Source: Perlabentimonas sp034003245 (GTDB lineage Bacteria; Bacteroidota; Bacteroidia; Bacteroidales; Tenuifilaceae). From it: 64,000 nucleotides of DNA. The notes below the pieces were generated by a model. That model had not been told where the DNA came from. It did no database searches and saw only the letters and a program-made list of their open reading frames with translations. Location: contig JAVEYY010000016.1 of the NCBI GenBank assembly GCA_034003245.1, forward strand, positions 25,233 through 89,232, given 5' to 3'. Made by a program: the position numbers and the translations under genes. Below, piece after piece: positions 17,776 through 27,500 of this stretch; the first letter of the stretch is position 1, and each line of letters starts with the position of its first letter.

Positions 17776-18710
17776 GGCATGCAGCGTAATACCCGTAGCG
17801 CTCAAGAGCTGAGCCACTGGCAGGGCTGGCCCTAGAGGAGCGCTACGCCGCTCTACCCATTTGGCAACGCTTGCCAGCTACGAACCCTATTGCATGCCCA
17901 AAACACCATGCTGAATCGAAGTGATTGCGCTCCGCAGGCCACAGGGGCTCAGCCGTAGAGCGCAGGGTGGAACGCTGTAAGCCTTGATTCTTTGCTGACT
18001 TTCTCATCTAAGGAGAAAGTCAGAAGAAGCAACCAATGAGCCATGAAGTCCCTATGCTTGCCGGAAAACCGATCTTAACCAGATGGCAATGGCCGACGGG
18101 CAGGTTTCTTTTGGTGGCAGCAAAAGAAAGGAGAGGCAGTCCGAATCGTATCCCCAAGTCAGCCTCGCCTGTTGTCCCCTGCTGAATGTAACGATGTAAG
18201 CCTTGAATTTTTGTTACCCAGCCTGCCCCCAAGGTCCTGTTTTAGGGCTGGCAGGTTTTTTATCAAAAAAAAAGTAAAAGGATAGCACCCAGCTACCGCA
18301 TATATTAAACATCAATCATTATCCGTGTCCAGCTGCTACAAAGGCCTTAGGGGTAAGCCTCCCCTCCAGCCGGCATGCAGCGTGAACCCCGTTATGCCGG
18401 TATTCTATCGCTTCTCCGGCTTCGCCTCTTCGGCCTTCAGCGTGCACCCGTAGCGCTCAAGCGCTGAGCACCTGGCAGGGCAAGCCCTAGAGGAGCGCTG
18501 CGCCGCTCTACCCATTTGGCAACGCTTGCCAGCTACGAACCCTATCGCATGCCCAAAGCACCATGCTGAATCGAAGTGATTGCGCTCCGCAGGCCACAGG
18601 GGCTCAGCCGTAGAGCGCAGGGTAGTACGCTGTAAGCCTTGATTTTTTGTTACCCAGCCTGCCCGCAAGGTTCTATTTAAGGCTGGCAGGTTTTTTATCA
18701 AGAAAAAAGT
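17776..18710. repeat. Mosaic block of dispersed repeat modules
   Basis: Built from modules seen elsewhere in the island. One carries the CGTAGCGCTCAAG..GAGCGCT palindromes, CGCTCTACCCATTTGGCAACG and ATTGCGCTCCGCAGGCCACA (also near 16.1, 19.05 and 23.15 kb). Another carries the CTGACTTTCTC/GAGAAAGTCAG hairpin and TTTCTTTTG..CAAAAGAAA hairpin (17995-18180; also 19215-19402 and 23308-23492). No coding content is supported. Confidence 0.8.
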
Positions 18711-18902
18711 AAAAGGATAGCACCCTGCTACCGCATAGTAAAGCATCAATCATTATCCGTTTCCATCCATGGCTCAGCTCCCTTTTGCCTCTCGCAATGC
18801 CATAGACCACTCCTAAGCCCGAAGGGCTTAAATCCGAATACCCCTGGGCGTAGCCCAAGGGTATGCAGTGTACGCGAGCCCCTCAACCCCGCAAGGGGTT
18901 GA
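18709..18902. repeat. Direct repeat, left copy, flanking the YdiJ-like gene
   Basis: About 194 bases, nearly identical to 22767-22962, starting AAAAGGATAGCACCCTGCTA. It contains three compact hairpins: AAGCCCGAAGGGCTT, CCCTGGGC-GTA-GCCCAAGGG, and CAACCCC-GCAA-GGGGTTG. Confidence 0.88.
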
Positions 18903-18949
18903 ACAAGATCCACTACGCCATCACTCCGTACGTAAACCGTCAATCATTA

Positions 18950-19410
18950 TTCGCGTCCAGATACAACAATGGCCTTAGGGGTAAGCCTCCCCTCCAGCCG
19001 GCATGCAGCGTACCACCCGTAGCGCTCAAGAGCTGAGCCACTGGCAGGGTTGGCCCTAGAGGAGCGCTACGCCGCTCTACCCATTCGGCAACGCTTGCCA
19101 GCTACGAACCCTATCGCATGCCCAAAGCACCATGCTGAATCGAAGTGATTGCGCTCCGCAGGCCAGAGGGGCTCAGCCGTAGAGCGCAGGGTGGAACGAT
19201 GTAAGCCTTGATTCTTTGCTGACTTTCTCATCTAAGGAGAAAGTCAGAAGAAGCAACCAAAGAGCCATGAAATCCCTATGCTTGCCGGAAAACCGATCTT
19301 AACCAGATGGCAATAGCCGGCGGGCAGGTTTCTTTTGGTGGCAGCAAAAGAAAGGAAAGGCAGTCCGAATCGTATCCCCAAGTCAGCCTCGCCTGTTGTC
19401 CCCAATCTTA
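18950..19410. repeat. Dispersed repeat block, left of the YdiJ-like gene
   Basis: Same order of modules as 23060-23495 on the other side of the gene: the CCTTAGGGGTAAGCCTCCC start, the CGCTCAAG palindromes, the CTGACTTTCTC hairpin and the CAAAAGAAA hairpin. About 0.4 kb are shared with only scattered differences. Confidence 0.8.
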
Positions 19411-19665
19411 GCCATACGGCTATGGTCTACCGCCAGGAAGAGCAGGAAGAGCAGGTAGGTTGACTAGATCTCTGTGCCCCTGCCTGCCGAAGGCAGGTCT
19501 GTGCCTCCCCCGCCTCTGGCGGGGCAAGATGTATCTCTGTGTCTCTGTGTCTCTGTGTTTATTTGAAATAAAGTTCCACTACCCACAAAAATCCCCCTCT
19601 CCCCTTTAACTTAACCGTAAAATCGATACTTTTACACATCATTCTCAATCCGAAAAACTAAGAAC
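19411..19665. repeat. Hairpin and (TCTCTGTG)n sequence upstream of the YdiJ-like gene
   Basis: Contains CCTGCCTGCC-GAA-GGCAGG and CCCCGCC-TCT-GGCGGGG hairpins, then TCTCTGTG tandem units (19530-19560). A closely similar stretch, GTCTGTGCCTCCCCCGCC onward, recurs at 60570-60610. No clear promoter was seen for the gene. Confidence 0.65.
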
Positions 19666-22587
19666 ATGGTTCCGCATCATCATTTCGAAAGGCTCCGAAA
19701 ACTACTGAATGGAGAGTTACATTGGGATATCTCAACCCGACTACAGTACGCCACCGATGCCTCGGCTTACCGCGAGATTCCCGATGCGGTTGCCATTCCC
19801 AAATCTAAAGCCGACCTAAAGGCTCTTATTGCCTTTGCCAGGCAAACTGGAATTCCCCTAACGGCTCGAACCGCAGGAACTTCCTTGGCGGGTCAGGTGG
19901 TGGGAAAAGGTATTGTGGTGGACTTCTCCCGAAGCTGGGGAAAAATTATTGAGCTCAATACTTCTGAGAGCTGGGTTATTGTTCAACCCGGCGTAATCCT
20001 CGATGAGCTGAACCTGTACCTAAAGCCCCACGGGCTTTTCTTTGGCCCCGAAACCTCCACCTCCAACCGATGCATGATGGGTGGTATGGTTGGCAACAAC
20101 TCCTGCGGATCGCACTCAATTATCTACGGCAGCACTCGCGACCACACCCTCTCCGTAAAAATGATCCTCGACGATGCCCATGAGTACGAGTTTGGCTCGT
20201 TAACAAAACCCGAGTTTGACGAAAAGCTGAAGTTGTCTAACCGCGAGGGCGATATTTACCGTCAAGTAGATAGGTTTTTATCCAACGACCACAATAGGGC
20301 TGAGATACTCGATCAGTTCCCCAAACCCTCAATCAAGCGACGGAATACAGGCTATGCGCTCGATCTGCTGGCTCAATCCGATGCATTCGGCAGCTACCCC
20401 AATCCATTTAATTTCTGCAACCTTATAGCGGGTTCAGAGGGAACTCTGGGCTTTATCACTGAAATAAAGTTGAACTTAGTACCTCTACCTCCCAAGCACA
20501 AGGCGTTGGTTTGCGTACACCTGGCCCAGCGCGAGGAGGCGTTCAAGGCCAACCTGATTGCGCTAAAGTATCATCCCGGTGCGGTGGAGATGATGGATAG
20601 CATGATTCTGGAGTGCACCAAGGGGAATATTGAGCAACGCAAGAACCGGTTCTTCATTCAGGGCGATCCTGGCGCAATCCTAATCGTTGAGTTTGCCCGC
20701 GATTCGAAGGAGGAGATCGATGCTCTAGCCCATCAGCTGGAAGCTGAAATGCGCAAGGCAGGCTATGGTTACCACTTCCCGGTAATTTGGGGCTCCGATA
20801 TTGGAAAGGTGTGGGCGCTTCGCAAGGCGGGACTTGGTGTGCTCTCGAACACCGAGGGCGATGCTAAACCCGTTTCGCTGGTCGAGGACACTGCTGTCGA
20901 TGTGGAGGATATGCCCGCGTATATGGATGAGTTTGGCAAAATTATAGCCAATCACAACCTCAACTGCGTGTACCATGCGCATATTGGCAGCGGCGAGCTA
21001 CACCTCCGACCCGTTCTAAATCTCAAGGATAAGGGCGATGTTGAGCTCTTCCGAATCATAGCGTTCGAGGTCGCGCATCTGGTGAAAAAATATCGCGGCT
21101 CCATGAGCGGCGAGCACGGCGATGGCCGTTTAAGGGGAGAGCTAATCCCAGTGCTGGTTGGTGATAAAGTGTACGAATTGATGAAAGAGGTGAAAGCCGC
21201 CTGGGATCCTCAGGGAATTTTCAACCCCAACAAGATTGTCGATACCCCACCCAACAACACCAGTTTACGCTATGTCCCCGGTCGCAGCGAGCCCAGCTTT
21301 ACCACCACCATGGATTTCTCCCAGGTTGGTGGAATCCTTAGAGCAATTGAGAAGTGCAACGGCTCGGGCGATTGCCGAAAAACCGAGCTCGCCGGGGGAA
21401 CCATGTGCCCAAGCTACATGGCCACTCGCAACGAGGCAAACACGACCAGGGCCAGGGCAAATATCCTTCGCGAATTCATTACCAATAGCAGTAAGGATAA
21501 CCCTTTTAACCACCGGGAGATTTACGACATTCTGGATTTATGCCTATCGTGTAAGGGTTGCAAAAACGAGTGCCCTTCCAGTGTCGATATGGCCAAGCTT
21601 AAGGCCGAATTCCTACACCAGTGGTACAAATCGCACCGAGTGCCCCTGCGTAGCTGGCTTATTGCAAACATTACTCGGATCTACGCCATTGGAAAGGTTA
21701 TACCTGGAGTCACTAACTTTTTCCTCACAAACCCAGTCACCAAAGGATTAATGACGAAAACCTTGGGCTTTGCACCCCAGCGGCAACTCCCGTTAATCTA
21801 CAGAACAACCCTTAAGCGTTGGCACCGAAAAATGGGCAAGCCACTACAGGGTAAAAGGGTGTACCTTTTTGCCGATGAGTTTACCAACTACAACGATACC
21901 TCCATTGGCATTAAGGCCATTGAAGTGCTCCACAAATTAGGGTATAATGTGGTTCTCCCCAATATCTCCGAAAGCGGACGCACATATATATCAAAAGGGT
22001 TACTTAACACCGCAAAGCGAATTGCCCAAAGAAATATCGAAGTATTAGCCGATATAATTTCAGTCGACGAACCCCTTATTGGCATTGAACCCTCAGCAAT
22101 TCTGAGCTTTAGGGACGAGTATCCCGATTTGGTTAACGATTCCCTAAAACCCAAAGCTATTGAGCTGTCGAAGAGTTGCCTAATGTTCGAGGAATTTTTC
22201 ATGCGTGAGGTGGACGCCGGTCGCATCACCAAAAGTCAGTTCACCAATGCTCAGAGGGAGATTAAGCTTCATGGCCATTGCCAGCAAAAAGCGGTGGCGT
22301 CAACTGCTCAAACCAAAGCCATGCTCTCTTTTCCCCCTAACTACAGCGTTATCGAAATCCCCAGCGGATGCTGTGGAATGGCGGGCGCTTTTGGCTACGA
22401 AAAGGAGCATTATGAGTTGTCGATGAAGGTTGGCGAACTTGTTCTATTTCCCGAGATAAGGAAAACACCCAAGCAGGTAACCATCTCTGCCCCCGGCACC
22501 AGCTGTAGGCATCAAATTATGGATGGAACCCAAAGGGAAGCACAGCACCCTGTGGAGATTATTTGGGAGGCCCTTATATCGATGTAA
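19666..22587 (+). CDS. FAD-linked oxidase fused to Fe-S/CCG module (YdiJ-like D-2-hydroxyacid dehydrogenase)
   Basis: Predicted 973-residue cytosolic or membrane-peripheral dehydrogenase that would oxidise a D-2-hydroxy acid (lactate, 2-hydroxyglutarate or similar), passing electrons through FAD and Fe-S clusters. Domains in order: FAD_binding_4 (about residues 40-260, TARTAGTSLAGQVVG), FAD-oxidase C-terminal (about 290-540, HIGSGELHLRP and GEHGDGRLRGEL), Fe-S cysteines around residue 564 (CNGSGDCRK, then GTMCPSY), CLSCKGCKNECPSSVD at about 626, and a CCG domain with GHCQQKA and GCCGMAGAFGY at about 902. The layout and length match E. coli YdiJ. It stands alone between two blocks of direct repeats, so it may have been brought in or be prone to deletion or amplification. 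Confidence 0.9.
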   Translation: MVPHHHFERLRKLLNGELHWDISTRLQYATDASAYREIPDAVAIPKSKADLKALIAFARQTGIPLTARTAGTSLAGQVVGKGIVVDFSRSWGKIIELNTSESWVIVQPGVILDELNLYLKPHGLFFGPETSTSNRCMMGGMVGNNSCGSHSIIYGSTRDHTLSVKMILDDAHEYEFGSLTKPEFDEKLKLSNREGDIYRQVDRFLSNDHNRAEILDQFPKPSIKRRNTGYALDLLAQSDAFGSYPNPFNFCNLIAGSEGTLGFITEIKLNLVPLPPKHKALVCVHLAQREEAFKANLIALKYHPGAVEMMDSMILECTKGNIEQRKNRFFIQGDPGAILIVEFARDSKEEIDALAHQLEAEMRKAGYGYHFPVIWGSDIGKVWALRKAGLGVLSNTEGDAKPVSLVEDTAVDVEDMPAYMDEFGKIIANHNLNCVYHAHIGSGELHLRPVLNLKDKGDVELFRIIAFEVAHLVKKYRGSMSGEHGDGRLRGELIPVLVGDKVYELMKEVKAAWDPQGIFNPNKIVDTPPNNTSLRYVPGRSEPSFTTTMDFSQVGGILRAIEKCNGSGDCRKTELAGGTMCPSYMATRNEANTTRARANILREFITNSSKDNPFNHREIYDILDLCLSCKGCKNECPSSVDMAKLKAEFLHQWYKSHRVPLRSWLIANITRIYAIGKVIPGVTNFFLTNPVTKGLMTKTLGFAPQRQLPLIYRTTLKRWHRKMGKPLQGKRVYLFADEFTNYNDTSIGIKAIEVLHKLGYNVVLPNISESGRTYISKGLLNTAKRIAQRNIEVLADIISVDEPLIGIEPSAILSFRDEYPDLVNDSLKPKAIELSKSCLMFEEFFMREVDAGRITKSQFTNAQREIKLHGHCQQKAVASTAQTKAMLSFPPNYSVIEIPSGCCGMAGAFGYEKEHYELSMKVGELVLFPEIRKTPKQVTISAPGTSCRHQIMDGTQREAQHPVEIIWEALISM

Positions 22588-22766
22588 AACGCTATCACTA
22601 AACGCCAGTAGGTGCGTAGCACCGGTGATATTTATAAAGTAAACCCTTAAGATGTAAAAAAGGTGCAGCGCACCGATAATACTGAACTGCTAAAGATTTG
22701 CTTATATTGGAGCATACCATTTTAAATGATAATGTGCAACCCATTAAATTAACAGTAGAACCGAAA
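22588..22766. repeat. Two small identical-stem hairpins downstream of the YdiJ-like gene
   Basis: GGTGC-GTA-GCACC at 22611-22623 and GGTGC-AGC-GCACC at 22662-22674, each followed by a GATA-containing tail. They resemble REP-type stems. No coding content. Confidence 0.6.
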
Positions 22767-22962
22767 AGTAAAAGGATAGCACCCTGCTACCGCATAGTAA
22801 AGCATCAATCATTATCCGTTTCCATCCATGGCTCAGCTCCCTTTTGCCTCTCGCAATGCCATAGACCACTCCTAAGCCCGAAGGGCTTAAATCCGAATAC
22901 CCCTGGGCGTAGCCCAAGGGTATGCAGTGTACGCGAGCCCCTCAACCCCGTAAGGGGTTGAA
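22767..22962. repeat. Direct repeat, right copy, flanking the YdiJ-like gene
   Basis: Nearly identical to 18709-18902 in the same orientation, about 4.06 kb away, with the same three hairpins. Recombination between the copies would excise or duplicate the intervening gene. Confidence 0.88.
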
Positions 22963-23059
22963 TATGGCCTGCTATGCCAACGCTGCCACATCCACTAACA
23001 GTCAAATATTGTTTGCGTCCATCTTCCTTTTTGAACAATCCGTTTCCAGCTGATACAAA

Positions 23060-23880
23060 GACATTAGGGCTAAGCCTTCCCTCCTGCCGGCATGCAGCGT
23101 ACCACCCATAGCGCTCAAGAGCTGAGCCACTGGCAGGGCTGGCCCTAGAGGAGTGCTGCGCCGCTCTACCCATTCGGCAACGCTTGCCAGCTACGAACCC
23201 TATTGCATGCCCAAAACACCATGCTGAATCGAAGTGATTGCGCTCCGCAGGCCACAGGGGCTCAGCCGTAGAGCGCAGGGTGGAACGATGTAAGCCTTGA
23301 TTCTTTGCTGACTTTCTCATCCAAGGAGAAAGTCAGAAGAAGCAACCACAGAGCCATGAAGTCCCTATGCTTGCCGGAAAACCGATCCTAACCAGATGGC
23401 AATGGCCGCCGGGCAGGTTTCTTTTGGTGGCAGCAAAAGAAAGGAGAGGCAGTCCGAATCGTATCCCCAAGTCAGCTTTGCCTGTTGTCCCCTGCCGAAT
23501 GTAACGCTGTAAGCCTTGATTTTTTGTTACCCAGCCTGCCCGCAAGGGCCTGTATTAGGACTGGCAGGTTTTTTATCATGAAAAAAGTAAGAGACCCCAG
23601 TAGAATTCAAGAGGAACCTCGCGCTAGCAACTTGCCATAAGCGTAGTGCGGTGGGGTGGTAAACTGAGCGTACTTTGCGAGCTCGGCGAAGCCAAACGGG
23701 CAGAGGTGTTGGAGGGCGATTGCATCGCTTTCGTAATACTTCGTGCAGGCTCCCGCTATTAGCGGGACAAGTTTTAACTGCATTTAGCAAATCTCCCGTA
23801 AGCCTGAGATTCTATCGCTGCTCCGGCTTCTCCTTTTCAGCATTCAGAAAATTTGGGTCTATTCAGTAAACTGTGTCAGG
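23060..23880. repeat. Dispersed repeat block, right of the YdiJ-like gene
   Basis: 23060-23495 mirrors 18950-19410. 23580-23830 is a further divergent copy of the first half of the 495-bp unit (AGACCCCAGTAGAATTC, GCGATTGCATCGCTTTCG, CTCCCGTAAGCCTGAGATT), ending abruptly near 23835. No coding content is supported. Confidence 0.8.
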
Positions 23881-23898
23881 TGGCGTAATTATTGAACA

Positions 23899-24330
23899 TT
23901 GAGTAAAGTTGCAACTCGCTGTCGTAAAGTTATAACTCACTGTTGTAAAGTTGCAACTCATTGTTGTAAAGTTGAAACTTACTTTTGTAAAGTTGTAACT
24001 CGTTGTTGTAAAGTTGTAACTCGCTGCTGTAAAGTTGTAACCCGCTGTTGTATAGTTGAAACCCGCTGTTGTAAAGTTGTAACTCGCTGTTGTAAAGTTG
24101 TAACTCGCTGTTGTAAGGTTGTAACTCGCTATTGTAAAGTTGTAACTTGCTTTTGTAAAGTTGTGACTCGCTGTTGTAAAGTTGTAACTCCCTGTTGTAA
24201 AGTTGTAACTCGCTGTTGTAAAATTGCAACTCCCTGTTGTAAAGTTGCAACTCCCTGTTGTAAAGTTGCAACTCACTGTTGTAAAGTTGTAACTCGCTAT
24301 TGTAAGGTTGTAACTCGCTGTCGTAGGGTT
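23899..24330. repeat. 21-bp tandem minisatellite, about 20 copies
   Basis: The unit is close to GTTGTAAAGTTGTAACTCGC plus one base. Copies differ by one to three bases. Because 21 is a multiple of three and the unit lacks stops in several frames, three frames stay open across the array: two on the minus strand and one on the plus. The minus frame 24385-23930 starts with an 18-residue unique segment and then repeats YNSELQL 19 times. There are no unique spacers, so it is not CRISPR. Confidence 0.9.
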
Positions 24331-24385
24331 GCACATCGGTTGCATTGCCTTGGAGTTTAGTGTGCAACTTATGCAACCCTATCAT

Positions 24386-24567
24386 ATATCAGTCATTTCA
24401 CTAAGGTGGAGAGCAAAAGGGAGAATTATTGCCAACAGTTAACGGTAAACCGCTTGCCCTGAAAGGGCATTCAAGCTGAAACTATATCTTAATACCAACA
24501 AATGGCATTGCACCCTAATCACCCTTGAACAACCGTCTTGACAAAAAATGGGCTTGAGCATAAGGCT
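24386..24567. other. Short intergenic region
   Basis: Contains a small GCCCT-GA-AAGGGC stem near 24458; otherwise nothing recognised. Confidence 0.4.
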
Positions 24568-27500
24568 TTACACCTTGAGCCCAAGTACCAGCACATCGTC
24601 AACCTGATAGGCTTTGCCTTTCCACTTGTCGAAAACCTGCTCAAGAACTATTCCTTGTGTTTCAATCGGTAAATCCTTGTTCTCGACTACAAAATCGATA
24701 AATCGGGTTTGCTGAAATTTCTTATTATTATTACCGCCAAACTGATCGAAAACCCCATCGGTAAAGAGGAATAGTACCGTTTCGTTGGTTAAATTGTAAA
24801 CCTCGTTGGTAAACGACTTCATCATAGGATGATAGGCAATAGGCATCCTGTTCGATCGGAATACTGTAACTCCCTCCTGATTGGGTTTTGATGGCTCAAA
24901 AACAATTACGGAGCTGTTAGCTCCAGCGTAAGTCAGGGTTCTTAGCTCATCATCAATAATGCAGAGCGATAGATCCATGCCATCGGCTGCATCGGAGAAT
25001 TCGCCTTTCTGGTGTAACACCGAAATAATACCCTGTCGCAGCTGATTAAGGGCTTTTGCGGGGTCGAGAATTCCCCTTAACGAGATTACCTCGTTGAGCA
25101 TTAACACGCCTAACATGCTCATAAATCCACCAGGAACTCCGTGACCAGTACAGTCTACTACGGCAATTACCCGATGTTTTCCAATTCGTGTAGCCCAGTA
25201 AAAGTCACCGCTTACAATACTCTTTGGTCGATTAAAGATGAAAAACTCATCAAAGAGTTCGCTTAGCTGTTCCTGTGTTGGCAGTACGGCATGTTGAATA
25301 CGCTGTGCATAAAGAATCGAATCGGTTATCTCCTTCTTCTGGCGCTCTATCTCATTTCGCTGAGCGGTAATCTCCTCATTCTTATCCTGTAGCTCCCAGG
25401 CTAAATTGGCCAAAGAGTTCTTCTGTTCCTCAAGCTCGGTGCTTTTCAGCGTTATCTCTTCGTTCTTTGCCGTTAACAGCTCATTTTGAGCGGCAAGTAC
25501 AGCTGAGGTGGCTTTAATCTCATCGTTGGCCAGCTGCAATCGATCTGACTGTAACAGCAACTCTTCCCTTTGACGCGACAGCTCAACGGTCCGATCGGCC
25601 ACCATATTCTCGAGCAATATTTTCGATTTTATGAGTTGCTCTTCCCTTAGCTTAATTAATCCATAAGCAATTAGGGTAAATACCAGCGAAATTAAAACGT
25701 AAAACCACCATCGATTCCAGTACGGGGATTTTATAATGATATACAGCGAGTCGCCCTCCTCGTTCCAGTAACCGTCCAAATTCGAAGCCTTTACCTTAAA
25801 CGTGTACTCACCCGGTTTAAGGTTGGTATACTTAACTATTCGTTGATTTGCGGTTGCTCTAATCCAAGCATTATCAAAACCCTCGAGTTTATACATAAAA
25901 ATGTTTTTCTCGGGGGCAACAAAATGTAGAGCAGTAATAGCAAAGGTGAGATTGTTTTGAGAGTAGCTAAGCTTAATTGTGTCCTTTTCAAGAACATTCA
26001 ACACCAAATCGACCTTATCGTTTCGTATCGTCTCCCCCCCTTCAATTCGACACTCCGTGATGAAGGTAGTTGGAGGAATTTGATTGTCCTTAATCTGATT
26101 GGGGTCAAAAACGATAAAGTTATTTATTCCCCCAAACAGCATATTTCCGCTTCGCAGCATCCTAAATGCGCCTTCGGAGAATTCATTCACTGGAAAACCA
26201 TCGTGCTTATCGTAATTTCTGAATTTTGGCTGCGTAATATCGCTATTATCCATGCACGAAATGCCATTGTTGGTAGTTAGCCAAAGCCTATCCTTACTAT
26301 CGCCAACTATACCATAAATAACATCGTTGGGCAATCCTTGGCGAGTGGTAAAATTTGTGAAAGTACTGTCGGTATAGTTGTAGAGGCTCACTCCCTCGGC
26401 AGTTCCAAGCCACAATCTATTTTGCTTATCCTGATAAAAGTTGAGAACTCTATCCGATGCTATTGTTTTTGAATCTTCGGTATCTTTTCTAAAAACCTTA
26501 ATTACTTGGCCCCTTTCTCTATCGAAAAGATTAAGCCCTTCGTTGCTGGTTGCTATCCAAAAATTACCAAAACTATCCTCAAATAGAGATGTAAGCCTAT
26601 CCTGTGATAATGATGTTTTAACATTTGGATTAAATCTATACGATTTGAAGGTATTGCCATTGGGTATTAATTTGACAAGTCCACTGTTTAAAGTAGCAAC
26701 CCAAAGAACATCCTGGCTATCAATCAGCAGATAGCGTATTCGCTTTTCGGGTAAAGAGTAGTTAAGCTGTGATTCAAATGATCTTGTTTGCCTGTTGTAC
26801 CTTGCTATTCCGCTAATTGTGCCAACCCAAATATTGCCCCTCTTATCCTGTGTTATGGATGTAACAAAGTTACTGGGTAAAGCACCCGGAGTATTTGGTT
26901 TTGCCTTGAAGTAGGTAAAGTTCTCGTTATTTATATCGAAGTTTAAAATACCCTCGCCATAGGTTCCTATCCAAACAATCCCATCTTTGTCCTCAAAGAT
27001 ACTCCTAACGGTGGTTGAGGGAATATCGAAAATATTCCCGGGAAAATTCCGGTAAACTATAAACTTTTTACACTTCCTGTTGAATTTGCTAAGCCCATTG
27101 TTTTGGGTTCCCACCCAAAACACTCCCAGCTGATCCTCGTACAAGCAGCGGGTTAGATTGCTCGAAATACTCTTTGAATCGTATAAGTTACTTGTATGAT
27201 TAACGAAACGTTTTCGTTGGGGTTCGTACTTTGATAATCCGCCAAAGGTGGCAAACCACATATTCCCCTCGTCGTCCTGATATATATCGTGAACGGTGTT
27301 GTTTGGTAACGAATTCTTAGTGGAAGTATCCCTGCCTACAAATGTGAGAACATTTTTGTTTGGGCTATAACAAATTGCTCCGTGAAGTTCGGTTGCAATC
27401 CACATGCATCCATTACTATCCTCAAAAAACCTTCGGACTACTCCCACATCAAGTCGAGCCCCATTCGACTGCTTAACCTCAAAGGGCGTAAATGCATCCT

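Noticed and set aside
15828..19000. Minus-strand open frames of 60-125 codons recurring in the repeat island
   Set aside because: They recur with the DNA repeats, overlap each other in several frames, cross hairpins and change frame between copies. No protein-level conservation is visible.
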